The notes beneath the pieces are model-generated. The model worked only from the letters and a program-made list of their open reading frames with translations, was not told the DNA's origin and searched no databases. From Erwinia sp. S63 (GTDB lineage: Bacteria > Pseudomonadota > Gammaproteobacteria > Enterobacterales > Enterobacteriaceae): 64,000 nt of DNA. Each line of letters opens with the position of its first letter. Positions within the stretch are counted from its first letter, which is position 1. Below, in pieces: positions 9,176 through 17,516 of this stretch. The position numbers were made by a program, and so were the translations under genes. Location of the stretch: positions 310,001 through 374,000 of the forward strand of contig NZ_JACVUP010000001.1 of NCBI RefSeq assembly GCF_016625195.1, in the 5' to 3' direction.

Positions 9176-10003
9176 ATGCACACACGCCTGGCATCCGCCA
9201 AAACGACATTCTTGTTAACCGCTGGCGCTTTGCTGCTGGCGAGCACCGTATTAGCACCGCTGTCACTGGCCCACGCCGCCGATAAAACCTCAGTCAAAGT
9301 CGGCATCATGAGCGGAGAAGATGAAGACGTCTGGCGCGAAGTGATCAAGCAAGCCGCAGCTAAAGGACTGACGGTGAAAACTGTGATTTTCAACGACTAT
9401 AACCAGCCGAATGAGGCACTGCAAAATGGTGAGGTGGATGCCAATGCCTTCCAGCATCAGCCGTTCCTCAATAATCAAATCAAAGTGAATCATTACGATA
9501 TCGTGCGCGTGGGCGATACGGCAGTGTGGCCGATTGGTCTCTACTCGAAGAAAGTGAAGAAGGCGGCTGAGCTGAAAGACGGTGCGGTAATTGGTGTGCC
9601 GAACGATCCTTCCAACGAAGCGCGTGGCTTAGTGCTGCTGGAACAGCAAGGTCTGATCAAGCTGAAGCCTGGCGTTGGCATTGCCGCCACCACGGCAGAT
9701 ATCACCGCGAATCCTCATCACCTGCAAATTAAGGAGCTGGACTCCGGCATTATTGGTCGTTCAGTGCCGGATCTGGATGCGGCGGTGGTGAACACCGACT
9801 GGGCGTTGAAAAGCGGTCTGACTGCCGCCGATCGTATCGCGCAGGAGCCGGTGAAGGACAACCCGTACAACAACTTTATCGCCGTGAAGAAAGAGAACGT
9901 GAGCGCGCCGTGGGTGAAAACCCTGGTGTCCTCGTATCAGAACGACGCTGTGAAGACCGTGTTTGATAAGGTCTATAAAGGCACCGGCGAAACGGCCTGG
10001 TAA
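9176..10003 (+). CDS. MetQ/NlpA-family ABC transporter substrate-binding protein
   Basis: A 275-residue periplasmic binding protein of the methionine-uptake type. Residues 1-35 form a Sec signal ending AHA-ADK; there is no lipobox cysteine, unlike classical MetQ/NlpA lipoproteins. Family motifs seen are VNDY-type VIFNDYNQPNEALQNGEVDANAFQ (near residue 70), IGVPNDPSNEARGLVLLEQQGLIKL and the AAVVNTDWA motif. AGGAA precedes the ATG. It heads a MetQ-MetN-MetI set followed by an amidohydrolase and a monooxygenase. I saw no MetJ box upstream, so a sulfur-containing ligand other than methionine is plausible. Confidence 0.92.
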   Translation: MHTRLASAKTTFLLTAGALLLASTVLAPLSLAHAADKTSVKVGIMSGEDEDVWREVIKQAAAKGLTVKTVIFNDYNQPNEALQNGEVDANAFQHQPFLNNQIKVNHYDIVRVGDTAVWPIGLYSKKVKKAAELKDGAVIGVPNDPSNEARGLVLLEQQGLIKLKPGVGIAATTADITANPHHLQIKELDSGIIGRSVPDLDAAVVNTDWALKSGLTAADRIAQEPVKDNPYNNFIAVKKENVSAPWVKTLVSSYQNDAVKTVFDKVYKGTGETAW

Positions 10004-10012
10004 GGATTAAGC

Positions 10013-11140
10013 ATGACGATTTTCTCAGGAGTCGAAGCGCCGTTAAACGCGTTAACGCGTGGCGTGGTAGAGAATGCGCAAGACCGTGAACGTCTTGCTC
10101 GCGAAAGCGGCAGCGTAGTGCGCTTACAGGGCGTTTCACGTCGCTTTGGGCAAACTCGGGCGCTGCGCGATATTTCACTGACGGTGCAGAAAGGTGAAAT
10201 TCTCGGCCTGATTGGCCGCAGTGGCGCGGGCAAATCGACGTTGATTCGCTGTCTGAACGGGCTTGAGCAACCTGACGAAGGCGTCATTGAAATCGAAGGC
10301 CGGAAAATTACCGGCCTGTCGGAAAAACAGCTGCAATCAGTGCGTAGTCGGGTTGGCATGGTGTTCCAGCACTTCAACCTGCTGTCGGCGAAAACCGTGG
10401 CGCAGAATGTCGCGTTGCCGCTGAAAATAGCCGGTCTGGATAAGGTGCAACGTGCCCAGCGCGTGGCGGAATTACTGGAATTGGTGGGGCTGGCGGATAA
10501 GGCACAGCACTATCCGGCGGCGCTGTCGGGCGGGCAGAAACAGCGGGTTGGCATTGCTCGTGCATTGGCGGCAAGCCCGGCACTGCTGTTGTGTGATGAA
10601 GCGACTTCTGCGCTCGATCCTGAGACCACCCGTTCTATCCTCACGTTGCTGAAATCGCTCAACCAAAAACTAGGCATCACTATTTTGCTGATCACCCATG
10701 AAATGGAAGTCATCAAGTCGGTGGCGCACCGCGTGGCGGTGATTGACGCGGGTGAGATCATTGAGCAAGGCCTGGTGTGGCAGGTGTTCGCCCATCCGCA
10801 ATCCGAGCTGACGCGAACCTTATTACGTGGATTGCTGCCACAGTTACCCGAAGCACTTGCCGCACGGGTTACCGAGAGGAGACAGGGCGAAGCCATTTAC
10901 AGCGTGCACTTTGCTGGCGAGGATGCGCAGGGTGATCTGCTGACCCGTTTTGCCGCAGCGTTGCCGGGTAAATTCCGCTTACTGCAAGGCGGCATCGACC
11001 ATATTCAGCATTACGCTGTGGTGCGCTTCTTTATCGCGCTTCCGGTCGCCAACGTGACCGATGAGCAACAGATTCTCAGCTGGCTGCGCGGGCAGCAGGT
11101 GCAAGTGGAGTTAGTGGGTTATGTCGCCAGTGATGATTGA
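10013..11140 (+). CDS. MetN-like methionine ABC transporter ATP-binding protein
   Basis: A 375-residue ATPase of the methionine-type importer. Walker [10 protein letters not shown] lies near residue 73, the signature LSGGQKQR near 170 and Walker B LLLCDEATSALDP near 190. The C-terminal 80 residues (from YSVHFAGEDAQGDLLTRF) form the NIL ligand-sensing domain that in MetN allows inhibition by internal methionine. An N-terminal extension of about 35 residues precedes the usual beginning (VVRLQGVSRRFGQ), longer than typical MetN. It is 9 bases after the binding-protein gene and overlaps the permease gene by 20 bases. Confidence 0.93.
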   Translation: MTIFSGVEAPLNALTRGVVENAQDRERLARESGSVVRLQGVSRRFGQTRALRDISLTVQKGEILGLIGRSGAGKSTLIRCLNGLEQPDEGVIEIEGRKITGLSEKQLQSVRSRVGMVFQHFNLLSAKTVAQNVALPLKIAGLDKVQRAQRVAELLELVGLADKAQHYPAALSGGQKQRVGIARALAASPALLLCDEATSALDPETTRSILTLLKSLNQKLGITILLITHEMEVIKSVAHRVAVIDAGEIIEQGLVWQVFAHPQSELTRTLLRGLLPQLPEALAARVTERRQGEAIYSVHFAGEDAQGDLLTRFAAALPGKFRLLQGGIDHIQHYAVVRFFIALPVANVTDEQQILSWLRGQQVQVELVGYVASDD

Positions 11141-11777
11141 TTTATTGCTCAATGCGTTGGGCGAAACGGTATTAATGACGCTGATTTCCGGGCTGTTTTC
11201 GCTGGTGGCCGGTTTGCCGTTGGGGTTGATTCTGGTGATGACCAGTGCAGGCGGCATCGCAGAACACCGTGGCATTAACCGGGTGCTGGGGCTAGTGATC
11301 AACGGCTTCCGTTCGCTACCGTTCATTATATTGCTGGTGGCGCTGATTCCGTTTACCCGTTTTCTGGTCGGTACGTCACTGGGGACCTGGGCGGCGATAG
11401 TTCCGCTATCGATCACCGCGACGCCGTATTTTGCTCGCGTGGCCGAAGTGTCGCTGCGTGATGTGGACCGGGGCCTGATTGATGCCGTACGCGCGATGGG
11501 CGCCAGCAAGCTGCGCATCGTCTGGGATGTGCTGATTCCTGAAGCGCTGCCCGGCATTCTCTCGGGGTTTGTGGTGACGCTGGTGGCATTAATCGGCGCA
11601 TCGGCGATGGCGGGAGCGATTGGTGCGGGCGGATTAGGCGATCTGGCGATTCGCTATGGTTATCAACGATTTGAAACCTCAGTAATGATCGCGGTGATTG
11701 CGGTGTTGATTGTGCTGGTGTGCGGCATTCAGTGGGTCGGCGATCGACTGGTGCAGCACATCGATAAGCGACACTAG
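11121..11777 (+). CDS. MetI-like methionine ABC transporter permease
   Basis: A 218-residue membrane protein with five predicted hydrophobic segments. The MetI pattern is clear: a start like MIDLLLNALGETVLMTLISG, the GFRSLPFIILLVALIPFTR segment and the EAA loop (VDRGLIDAVRAMGASKLRIV) that docks on the ATPase, then the GAGGLGDLAIRYGYQRF ending. It overlaps the metN-like gene by 20 bases, so translation is probably coupled. This is the last gene before a 285-base gap with a repeat element. Confidence 0.93.
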   Translation: MSPVMIDLLLNALGETVLMTLISGLFSLVAGLPLGLILVMTSAGGIAEHRGINRVLGLVINGFRSLPFIILLVALIPFTRFLVGTSLGTWAAIVPLSITATPYFARVAEVSLRDVDRGLIDAVRAMGASKLRIVWDVLIPEALPGILSGFVVTLVALIGASAMAGAIGAGGLGDLAIRYGYQRFETSVMIAVIAVLIVLVCGIQWVGDRLVQHIDKRH

Positions 11778-11782
11778 ACTTC

Positions 11783-11943
11783 GCGCGATAAATCGCGTCG
11801 CTGCCGGTTTACAGGCGTAGCGAACCCTGGTGAATGTCAACACATTAAGCCTTTGCAGGGTGTAGCCTTCAGCTCGCCCAATACGGGCGAGCCAGGATTC
11901 GCCCGCAGCAAAACAACCGCAGCGGGGCAATTTATTGCGCATT
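11783..11943. repeat. REP/MITE-like composite palindromic element, copy 1 of family A
   Basis: The ends are inverted copies: GCGCGATAAATCGCGTCGCT on the left and, at the right, the reverse complement of GCGCAATAAATTGCCCCGCT. A separate hairpin (GCTCGCCC / GGGCGAGC, 11872-11892) lies inside. A second copy with the same terminal arms lies at 33439-33528. The remainder of the gap to 12062 is AT-rich and probably carries the amidohydrolase promoter. Confidence 0.75.
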
Positions 11944-12062
11944 TTTGCCCTAAATCAGTTGTGCCTTTTCCCGCAATCCTTATCACTATTTCTTGATAAA
12001 CATCAGCAGCTAACGCGCTTAGAGTGATGGCATTGACTTGCCCTGATTCAGGAGAATCCGTT

Positions 12063-13262
12063 ATGCCGCTGAACACGCTTCAGCTCACGCTGGAAAACCA
12101 TCTCGAACAGCACAGCGCCTCATATATTGCGGTGGCGAAATCGATCTTTGCGAAACCGGAAACCGGTAACAACGAATACTTTGCCAGTGCGCAGCTGACG
12201 CAGTTGCTCACTGAGCAGGGATTTGAAGCCACGCGCAACGTCGCCGGACATGAAACCGCGTTTTACGCGGTCAAAGCCAGCAGTAAACCGGGCCCGACTA
12301 TTGCGTTCCTGGCGGAATACGATGCGCTAATTGGCATTGGCCATGCCTGCGGTCATAACCTGATCGGCACCACTAGCGTCGCGGCGGCCATTACGCTGTC
12401 TCAGGTGCTGGAACAAACCGGCGGCCGTGTCGTGGTGTTAGGAACGCCAGCAGAAGAGGGCGGGTTAGCCGGTCCCGGCGGGCCAAAAGGCAACGTGAAG
12501 AAGCGTTTTGTCGAAGCCGGATTACTCGACGATGTCGATGTGGCGCTGATGGTGCATCCATCCGGTAAAACGCGCCTCACTGAATCGACGCTGGCGAACA
12601 ATCATCTCTATTTCCATTTTTATGGCAAACCCTCACACGCTGCCAGCGCGCCGCATGAAGGCATCAACGCATTGGATGCACTGGTGTTGCTGTACAACGG
12701 TATTAGCGTATTGCGCCAGCAGCTGCCGGACGGCGTGCGTGTGCACGGGATTATCACCAATGGCGGTCAGGCACCGAACGTCATTCCAGAGTACGCCTCG
12801 GCGCATTACTACATTCGTGCCGATAGCCGCGAGTTGGTGGAATCCTTAGAGCCGAAATTAAGAGCGATTGCCGAGGGTGTGGCGCTGGCGACCGGTGCAC
12901 GTGTGGAAATTGATCATCAAATCGGTCCGCGTGATTTCAAGCTTAACCCCGCGCTGGAAGCGGTGCTGCTGGAGGAGTTTCGTGCAGCGGGCGAGCACGT
13001 CGATCTCTCGCCGCAGCGCAATAAAGTCTCAACTGATGCCGGGGACATCAGCCATGCGGTGCCCACCGCGCATCCGTGGCTGAAAATTGGTCCGGATGAC
13101 CTGATTTTTCACACCGTGCCCTTCCGTGAAGCCGCCAATTCGGATCGCGGTTATCAGGCGTTGATGATTGGCGCCCGCGTGCTGGCACGCACCGGTTTAC
13201 GTCTGCTGATTGATGCAGATGCACTTCAAGCCGTTAAAGCGGATTTCACGCGCCAACCTTAA
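12063..13262 (+). CDS. M20 family amidohydrolase (AbgB/PM20D2-like)
   Basis: A 399-residue metallo-amidohydrolase that should remove an N-acyl group or cleave a peptide-like amide. The metal-binding segments FLAEYDALIGIGHACGHN (near residue 80), GTPAEEGG (near 130) and KPSHAASAPHEGINALDA (lid/dimer region, near 195) are present, with the ISHAVPTAHPW metal-ligand region near 335. The ATG follows AGGAGA. The monooxygenase gene begins 8 bases after its stop. With the metQNI-like genes upstream this resembles pathways in which an N-acetylated S-substituted cysteine is oxygenated and deacetylated. Confidence 0.9.
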   Translation: MPLNTLQLTLENHLEQHSASYIAVAKSIFAKPETGNNEYFASAQLTQLLTEQGFEATRNVAGHETAFYAVKASSKPGPTIAFLAEYDALIGIGHACGHNLIGTTSVAAAITLSQVLEQTGGRVVVLGTPAEEGGLAGPGGPKGNVKKRFVEAGLLDDVDVALMVHPSGKTRLTESTLANNHLYFHFYGKPSHAASAPHEGINALDALVLLYNGISVLRQQLPDGVRVHGIITNGGQAPNVIPEYASAHYYIRADSRELVESLEPKLRAIAEGVALATGARVEIDHQIGPRDFKLNPALEAVLLEEFRAAGEHVDLSPQRNKVSTDAGDISHAVPTAHPWLKIGPDDLIFHTVPFREAANSDRGYQALMIGARVLARTGLRLLIDADALQAVKADFTRQP

Positions 13263-13270
13263 AGGAGAAT

Positions 13271-14578
13271 ATGGTGTCGCAAACGTATCGTCGTAAACTC
13301 AAAACCTTAGTCGGTGCCAGCAGCGTGATTTCCGCGGGCAATGACAGCCAACCGGGCGTGGGTATCGCGCGCGCCATTGAACTGGCGAAAATCGCGGAAC
13401 GCGAGAAAATCACCGGCCTGTTCACTGCCGATTTACTGCAGGCCGATCCCGCTGGATTAGCGGGCACCACCGGCACGCAGGACCCGCTGATTGCCTTAGC
13501 GGCGTTAAGTCAGGTGACGTCGCAGATTGGCTTGATCGCTACGGTCAGCACCAGCTGGCTGCATCCTTATAATCTGGCACGCCAGGTCGCTACGCTGGAT
13601 CACATCAGCGGCGGCAGAGCAGGGTGGAATGCGGTGACTTCCTCCGTCGGTGAGGAGAATTTTGGTGAAAGCCAGTTGCCACCACCGCAGGAACGCTATG
13701 CACGCGCCACCGAATTTATTGAGGTGATGAACGCGCTGTATGACGCCAACGAACGTGCAGCAGTGCAGCGCACGGCAAGCGGTGGCATTCGTGTTGATCA
13801 TCGCAAACTGCATCCTATCCACTATCGTGGTGATTTCTTCCAGGTTGCCGGACCGCTCAACGTACCGCCGCCGCCGCAGCGCCGTCCGGTGCAGTTTCAG
13901 GCCGGGCAATCTGAGGCGGGTGTCACGCTGGGCGCGCGCTATGCCGAGGTGATCTATACCTCGCAGCCCACTTTTGAAGCGGCGCAGACATTTGTGGCAG
14001 ATGTGCAGCAGCGGGCACGACGTTTTGGTCGCGAACAGAATCCGCCGCTGATCATGAACTCATTCCATTCCATCATTGGCGACAGTGACGCAGATGTGGC
14101 ACGCCGCCTGCGTGACAAACACGAACGGATCGATTTCGAACAGGGCAGGCTGCGCGTTGCGGATATGCTGGGCGGTGAGGTGGATCTGTCTGACTTGCCG
14201 TTCGACCAGCCATTGCCCGCTTCGCTGATTCCGCAACTGGAGCAGGTGCATCGCCGCCAGGGCCGCGCCGCCATCTTCCGGCAGTATGCGCTGGAGGGGT
14301 TGACGCTACGTGAACTGATTATCAAAGCAGAAGAGACCGGTCACTGGTTTGTGGCAGGTACGCCAGAACAACTCGCCGATGCCATCGAACAGCGTTATCA
14401 GGCGGGCGTGCTGGACGTGATTTCCCTGCACGGGCTGGGTAGCCCTGACCAGCAAGATTTGCTGCTCAACGGACTGCTCCCTGAATTACGTCGCCGTAAT
14501 CTGCTGGATAGCGACTATCAAGGCAGCGATTTCCGTAGCAGCCTGGAGTTGGCACCTTTACCGCCCGCCGTGGATTAA
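13271..14578 (+). CDS. LLM-class FMN-dependent monooxygenase, NtaA/SnaA/DszA family (second copy)
   Basis: A 435-residue luciferase-fold monooxygenase related to, but clearly diverged from, the one at the left edge. The SGGRAGWNAVTS motif near residue 115, GPLNVPPPPQRRPVQFQAG near 195 and EAGVTLGARYAEVIYT place it in the family. AAAGGAG precedes the ATG. It pairs with the amidohydrolase and the MetQNI-like transporter. In B. subtilis-type S-(2-succino)cysteine or S-alkylcysteine breakdown the same trio (transporter, SnaA/YxeK monooxygenase, M20 deacetylase) occurs; the same role here is inference. Confidence 0.9.
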   Translation: MVSQTYRRKLKTLVGASSVISAGNDSQPGVGIARAIELAKIAEREKITGLFTADLLQADPAGLAGTTGTQDPLIALAALSQVTSQIGLIATVSTSWLHPYNLARQVATLDHISGGRAGWNAVTSSVGEENFGESQLPPPQERYARATEFIEVMNALYDANERAAVQRTASGGIRVDHRKLHPIHYRGDFFQVAGPLNVPPPPQRRPVQFQAGQSEAGVTLGARYAEVIYTSQPTFEAAQTFVADVQQRARRFGREQNPPLIMNSFHSIIGDSDADVARRLRDKHERIDFEQGRLRVADMLGGEVDLSDLPFDQPLPASLIPQLEQVHRRQGRAAIFRQYALEGLTLRELIIKAEETGHWFVAGTPEQLADAIEQRYQAGVLDVISLHGLGSPDQQDLLLNGLLPELRRRNLLDSDYQGSDFRSSLELAPLPPAVD

Positions 14579-14598
14579 CGTCTTTGTTAATGAGGGCC

Positions 14599-14634
14599 AT
14601 GCCCGCTCAGGATAACTGAGCGGGCATTTTTTTT
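14599..14634 (+). terminator. Rho-independent terminator
   Basis: A 12-bp stem (ATGCCCGCTCAG / CTGAGCGGGCAT) with a five-base loop, followed by eight T residues, ends the amidohydrolase-monooxygenase operon. Confidence 0.93.
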
Positions 14635-14748
14635 GGAATCCCTATCGACACGTCATTACAGATAAAGTGCGTGACTCGCCTTGTTTCGTCACACTGATTA
14701 TCGCCTTTAACCTATATAGCTTTTGACCTATATCGCAAGGGGCGTATC

Positions 14749-15102
14749 ATGTGGCAAATAATTACAACGGACACGTTTGATGATTGGCTTGTAGCGCAAG
14801 ACGACACTGATTGAGCATGCGTTTTGTCCGCAATGATCGTATTACAGCAAGCTGGACCCGCATTATGCAGGCCCTACGCCGACACCCTCAAAGGCTCTCG
14901 TTTTAGCAATATGAAAGAGCTTCGTATTCAAAGCAAAGGTGATCCTATTCGGGCATTTTACGCATTCGATCCCCGTCGCAGCGGTGTAGTGCTTTGTGCG
15001 GGTCATAAGAGTGGCAATGAAAAGCGTTTTTATGCTGAGCTGATCCCGCTCGCAGATAAAGAATTTACCCATCATCTTCAACGCGAAGAGACAAAGGAGT
15101 AA
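14749..15102 (+). pseudogene. HigB/RelE-ParE-type toxin gene interrupted by an in-frame TGA
   Basis: Read from the ATG (ribosome site AAGGGG), codons 1-21 encode MWQIITTDTFDDWLVAQDDTD, the normal beginning of this toxin family; codon 22 (14812-14814) is TGA, and the frame then continues through GSRFSNMKELRIQSKGDPIRAF and GHKSGNEKRFYAELIPLAD to a stop after 117 codons. In remembered relatives an arginine commonly occupies the position, and CGA to TGA is one transition. A restart at TTG 14824 or ATG 14833 would give about 90 residues without the first strand and helix. The active toxin would be a ribosome-dependent mRNA endonuclease. The antitoxin follows intact. Confidence 0.82.
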
Positions 15103-15106
15103 CGAC

Positions 15107-15409
15107 ATGGGCAGAACACTCGAACAGATTCTTGCGACCGAGAAGCCAGAGGTGGTGGCTAAAGCTAACACCATGGCTGAAGAAGTATTGTTAAATATTC
15201 ACCTTGCTGAATTGCGTGAAAGAGTAAACAAAACGCAGGTAGAGATAGCGCAGCAATTAAATATTAAACAACCCACCGTTGCTGGAATGGAAAAACCTGG
15301 CCGGGATTTAAAACTATCGACGCTGAAGCGCTATGTTGAAGCGGCAGGTGGAAAACTACGCCTCAACATTGAGCTCCCCGACGGCTCACATTACGAGTTT
15401 GTCGTTTAA
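15107..15409 (+). CDS. HigA-like XRE-family antitoxin
   Basis: A 100-residue helix-turn-helix protein that would bind the toxin and repress the pair's promoter. The HTH lies at residues about 38-62 (LRERVNKTQVEIAQQLNIKQ followed by PTVAGMEKPGRDLKLSTLKRYV), and the C-terminal stretch GGKLRLNIELPDGSHYEF is typical of antitoxins paired with this toxin class. AAAGGAG overlaps the toxin's end, and four bases separate the genes. The coding sequence is intact although its partner is broken. Confidence 0.88.
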   Translation: MGRTLEQILATEKPEVVAKANTMAEEVLLNIHLAELRERVNKTQVEIAQQLNIKQPTVAGMEKPGRDLKLSTLKRYVEAAGGKLRLNIELPDGSHYEFVV

Positions 15410-15439
15410 TTTCCTTCTCTGACTCTCTATCCGCGAATA

Positions 15440-15465
15440 AAACAGTGCGATCTGACGCACTGTTT
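15440..15465 (+). terminator. Hairpin after antitoxin gene
   Basis: A 10-bp perfect stem AAACAGTGCG / CGCACTGTTT with a six-base loop, 30 bases after the antitoxin stop. There is no extended T-run, so termination is probable but not certain. Confidence 0.55.
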
Positions 15466-15903
15466 CGCGCACATCCACGCCGAGTAACGCCTCCTTTCTT
15501 GCTTCCCTTCTCACGAAAAACCATCCCATTCCGTAACTTTTTGCATACATGAAAAATACAAAGGAAATACAATTAAGTAGTATAATTTTACCATGATGTA
15601 AAATTAATTGGATTAATATCAGTAATTTACACGTATAACTTTTTCCAATTATTTTTCCAGATGAATTTTGGCGATGATCACAATCTCAAGTTTTGGGTGT
15701 CCTGGGCATGTTTACACCACCTGAAATTCAGCATAGTTTGAACATGGAGTTAACCTGTGATTAACAGACAAAAGCGAACAAATGCGTATTGGGTCAGCAC
15801 ACCGCTAAACAATGATGAAGACAGACGATCTGCAAGTGGGTCATGCTTAATTTCATTATTTATGTTCAGGGATTAAACGCAGGGTTTTTCAATTTCGAGG
15901 TCA

Positions 15904-15987
15904 ATTTCTTTTTCAAAGAAATACCTAAATCAGTCAATGATGTTTTTTCTGTTTCTTTAACGTTCCGCCAAATCATCTTTGATTTGG
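15904..15987. promoter_or_regulatory. Two perfect short palindromes upstream of the MFS gene
   Basis: ATTTCTTT ttc AAAGAAAT (15904-15922) and CCAAATCA tctt TGATTTGG (15968-15987) are perfect 8-bp inverted repeats within an AT-rich, 628-base gene-free stretch (15410-16037). They may be operators or leader hairpins of the transporter gene. Nothing else recognisable was seen in the gap. Confidence 0.4.
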
Positions 15988-16037
15988 ACAGATCGCTGCG
16001 CCTGCAGAGAAATGAATAATTCAGGAGAGACCCTGTT

Positions 16038-17369
16038 ATGAGCAACACCAATATATCCATTGAAGATGTCCCGCTTAATAATTTTCACCAGTTAATGTCG
16101 CTGCGCGCGGGTGGCGGTTGGATCCTCGATGGCTACGTGCTGAGTATTATCGGCGTGGCGATCGTGCAGTTTTCCCAGCATCTGCAACTTGATACCTTCT
16201 GGCAGGGCATGGTGGCGGCTTCAGCGATGCTCGGCACTTTCTGCAGTGGTTTCCTTGGCGGATGGCTGACCGATATTGTGGGTCGTCGTCGTCTGTTCTT
16301 TGTCGGGCCAATCCTGTTTATCTTGGGTTCGGTCGGCACTTTCTGGGCGGAATCGGCCCTCACGCTGTTTATCCTGCGTTTCCTGGTGGGGGTCGGAGTG
16401 GGGCTGGAGTATCCGGTTGCCGGATCACTGCTGACCGAATTCCTGCCGCAAAAGCATCGTGGTAAACGTTTGGCCGGTTTGACCATTCTCTGGTTTGCCG
16501 GTGCAGCCCTGGCTTACATCGTGGGTAACCTCATTCTCTCGATTGGCGGTGATGCCGCATGGCGTCTGGTACTGGCCAGCCCGGCTGTGCTGGGGGTACT
16601 CCTTTTCGTACTGCGCATCGGCACGCCGGAATCGCCACGCTGGTTGGTCAGCAAAGGTCGTTTCAATGAGGCTGAGCAGATCATCAAGAAAGTCTACGGT
16701 CCGGAATTCTCGCTGAAAAATATGCCAGCGGAGTCGGTGGAAGCCAAAGTCACGCTGAAAGATCTGGTGCGCTCGGGCTACGGTAAACGCATGCTGTTTG
16801 TCTCGGTGTTCTGGAGTGCTGCCGTCGTGCCGATGTTTGCGGTGTATTCGTTCGCACCAGTCGTATTGAAAGCCCTGAATCTGGACGGTGAGTGGGCATC
16901 GTTAGGTTCGATCGCCATCACCTTGCTGTTTGTGGTGGGCTGTATTGTGGCAACCCGTTTAATTGATAGCATGGGCCGCCGCCGTCTGATCATTCACAGC
17001 TTTTTATGGTCAAGCCTGGCGCTGTTGGCACTGGGGATGTTCTCCCACGGTTCTGAAATGCTGGTGCTGGTGATGTTTGGTGCTTACGCAGTATTTATCG
17101 GCGGAGCGCAGGTGCTGGAGTTAGTGTATCCGAACGAACTGTTCCCAACGGAAGTGCGTGCCTTCGCTGTCGGTATGGGTTCATCCATGTCACGTATCGG
17201 TTCTGCAGCAGGAACCTGGCTGGTGCCGATTTCCCTGCAAAGCCTGGGCATCGAATACACCATGTATGCTGCCGCGATTGTTTCCTTTATTGGCCTGCTG
17301 GTATCGGTATGGCTGGCACCTGAGACGCGTAATATGACGCTGAGTCAGGCGGCTTCGCTGGCGCGGTAG
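16038..17369 (+). CDS. MFS transporter, sugar-porter-like (YaaU-type)
   Basis: A 443-residue inner-membrane carrier with about 12 hydrophobic segments. Motif A between helices 2 and 3 reads GGWLTDIVGRRR near residue 75, the central cytoplasmic loop carries PESPRWLVSKGR near 198, and the second half has DSMGRRR near 318 and PNELFPTEVRAFAVG near 370, all typical of sugar porters and the related E. coli YaaU. The substrate cannot be deduced. AGGAGAG lies before the ATG. It stands alone between a toxin-antitoxin pair and a helicase gene, closed by a terminator, so it has no informative partner. Confidence 0.9.
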   Translation: MSNTNISIEDVPLNNFHQLMSLRAGGGWILDGYVLSIIGVAIVQFSQHLQLDTFWQGMVAASAMLGTFCSGFLGGWLTDIVGRRRLFFVGPILFILGSVGTFWAESALTLFILRFLVGVGVGLEYPVAGSLLTEFLPQKHRGKRLAGLTILWFAGAALAYIVGNLILSIGGDAAWRLVLASPAVLGVLLFVLRIGTPESPRWLVSKGRFNEAEQIIKKVYGPEFSLKNMPAESVEAKVTLKDLVRSGYGKRMLFVSVFWSAAVVPMFAVYSFAPVVLKALNLDGEWASLGSIAITLLFVVGCIVATRLIDSMGRRRLIIHSFLWSSLALLALGMFSHGSEMLVLVMFGAYAVFIGGAQVLELVYPNELFPTEVRAFAVGMGSSMSRIGSAAGTWLVPISLQSLGIEYTMYAAAIVSFIGLLVSVWLAPETRNMTLSQAASLAR

Positions 17370-17398
17370 TAGAAAGACGACATTTCCAGAATGACAAA

Positions 17399-17433
17399 AA
17401 CCCGCTCGAGGGAACCTGAGCGGGCTTTTTTCA
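17399..17433. terminator. Rho-independent terminator
   Basis: AACCCGCTC pairs with GAGCGGG, followed by CTTTTTT. It lies between the MFS gene and the converging helicase gene and could act in both directions because A residues precede the stem. Confidence 0.85.
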
Positions 17434-17516
17434 TTTTACATCTCTGACCAAGAGGGCTTTGCTAAGAGCACATTAACAACTCCTCGTGATGGAGTGGAGG
17501 TTATTATCTCTGAGGG

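Noticed and set aside
15866..16060. 64-codon minus-strand open frame before the MFS gene
   Set aside because: Lysine/serine-rich with no similarity I recognise, overlapping the MFS start; low support.
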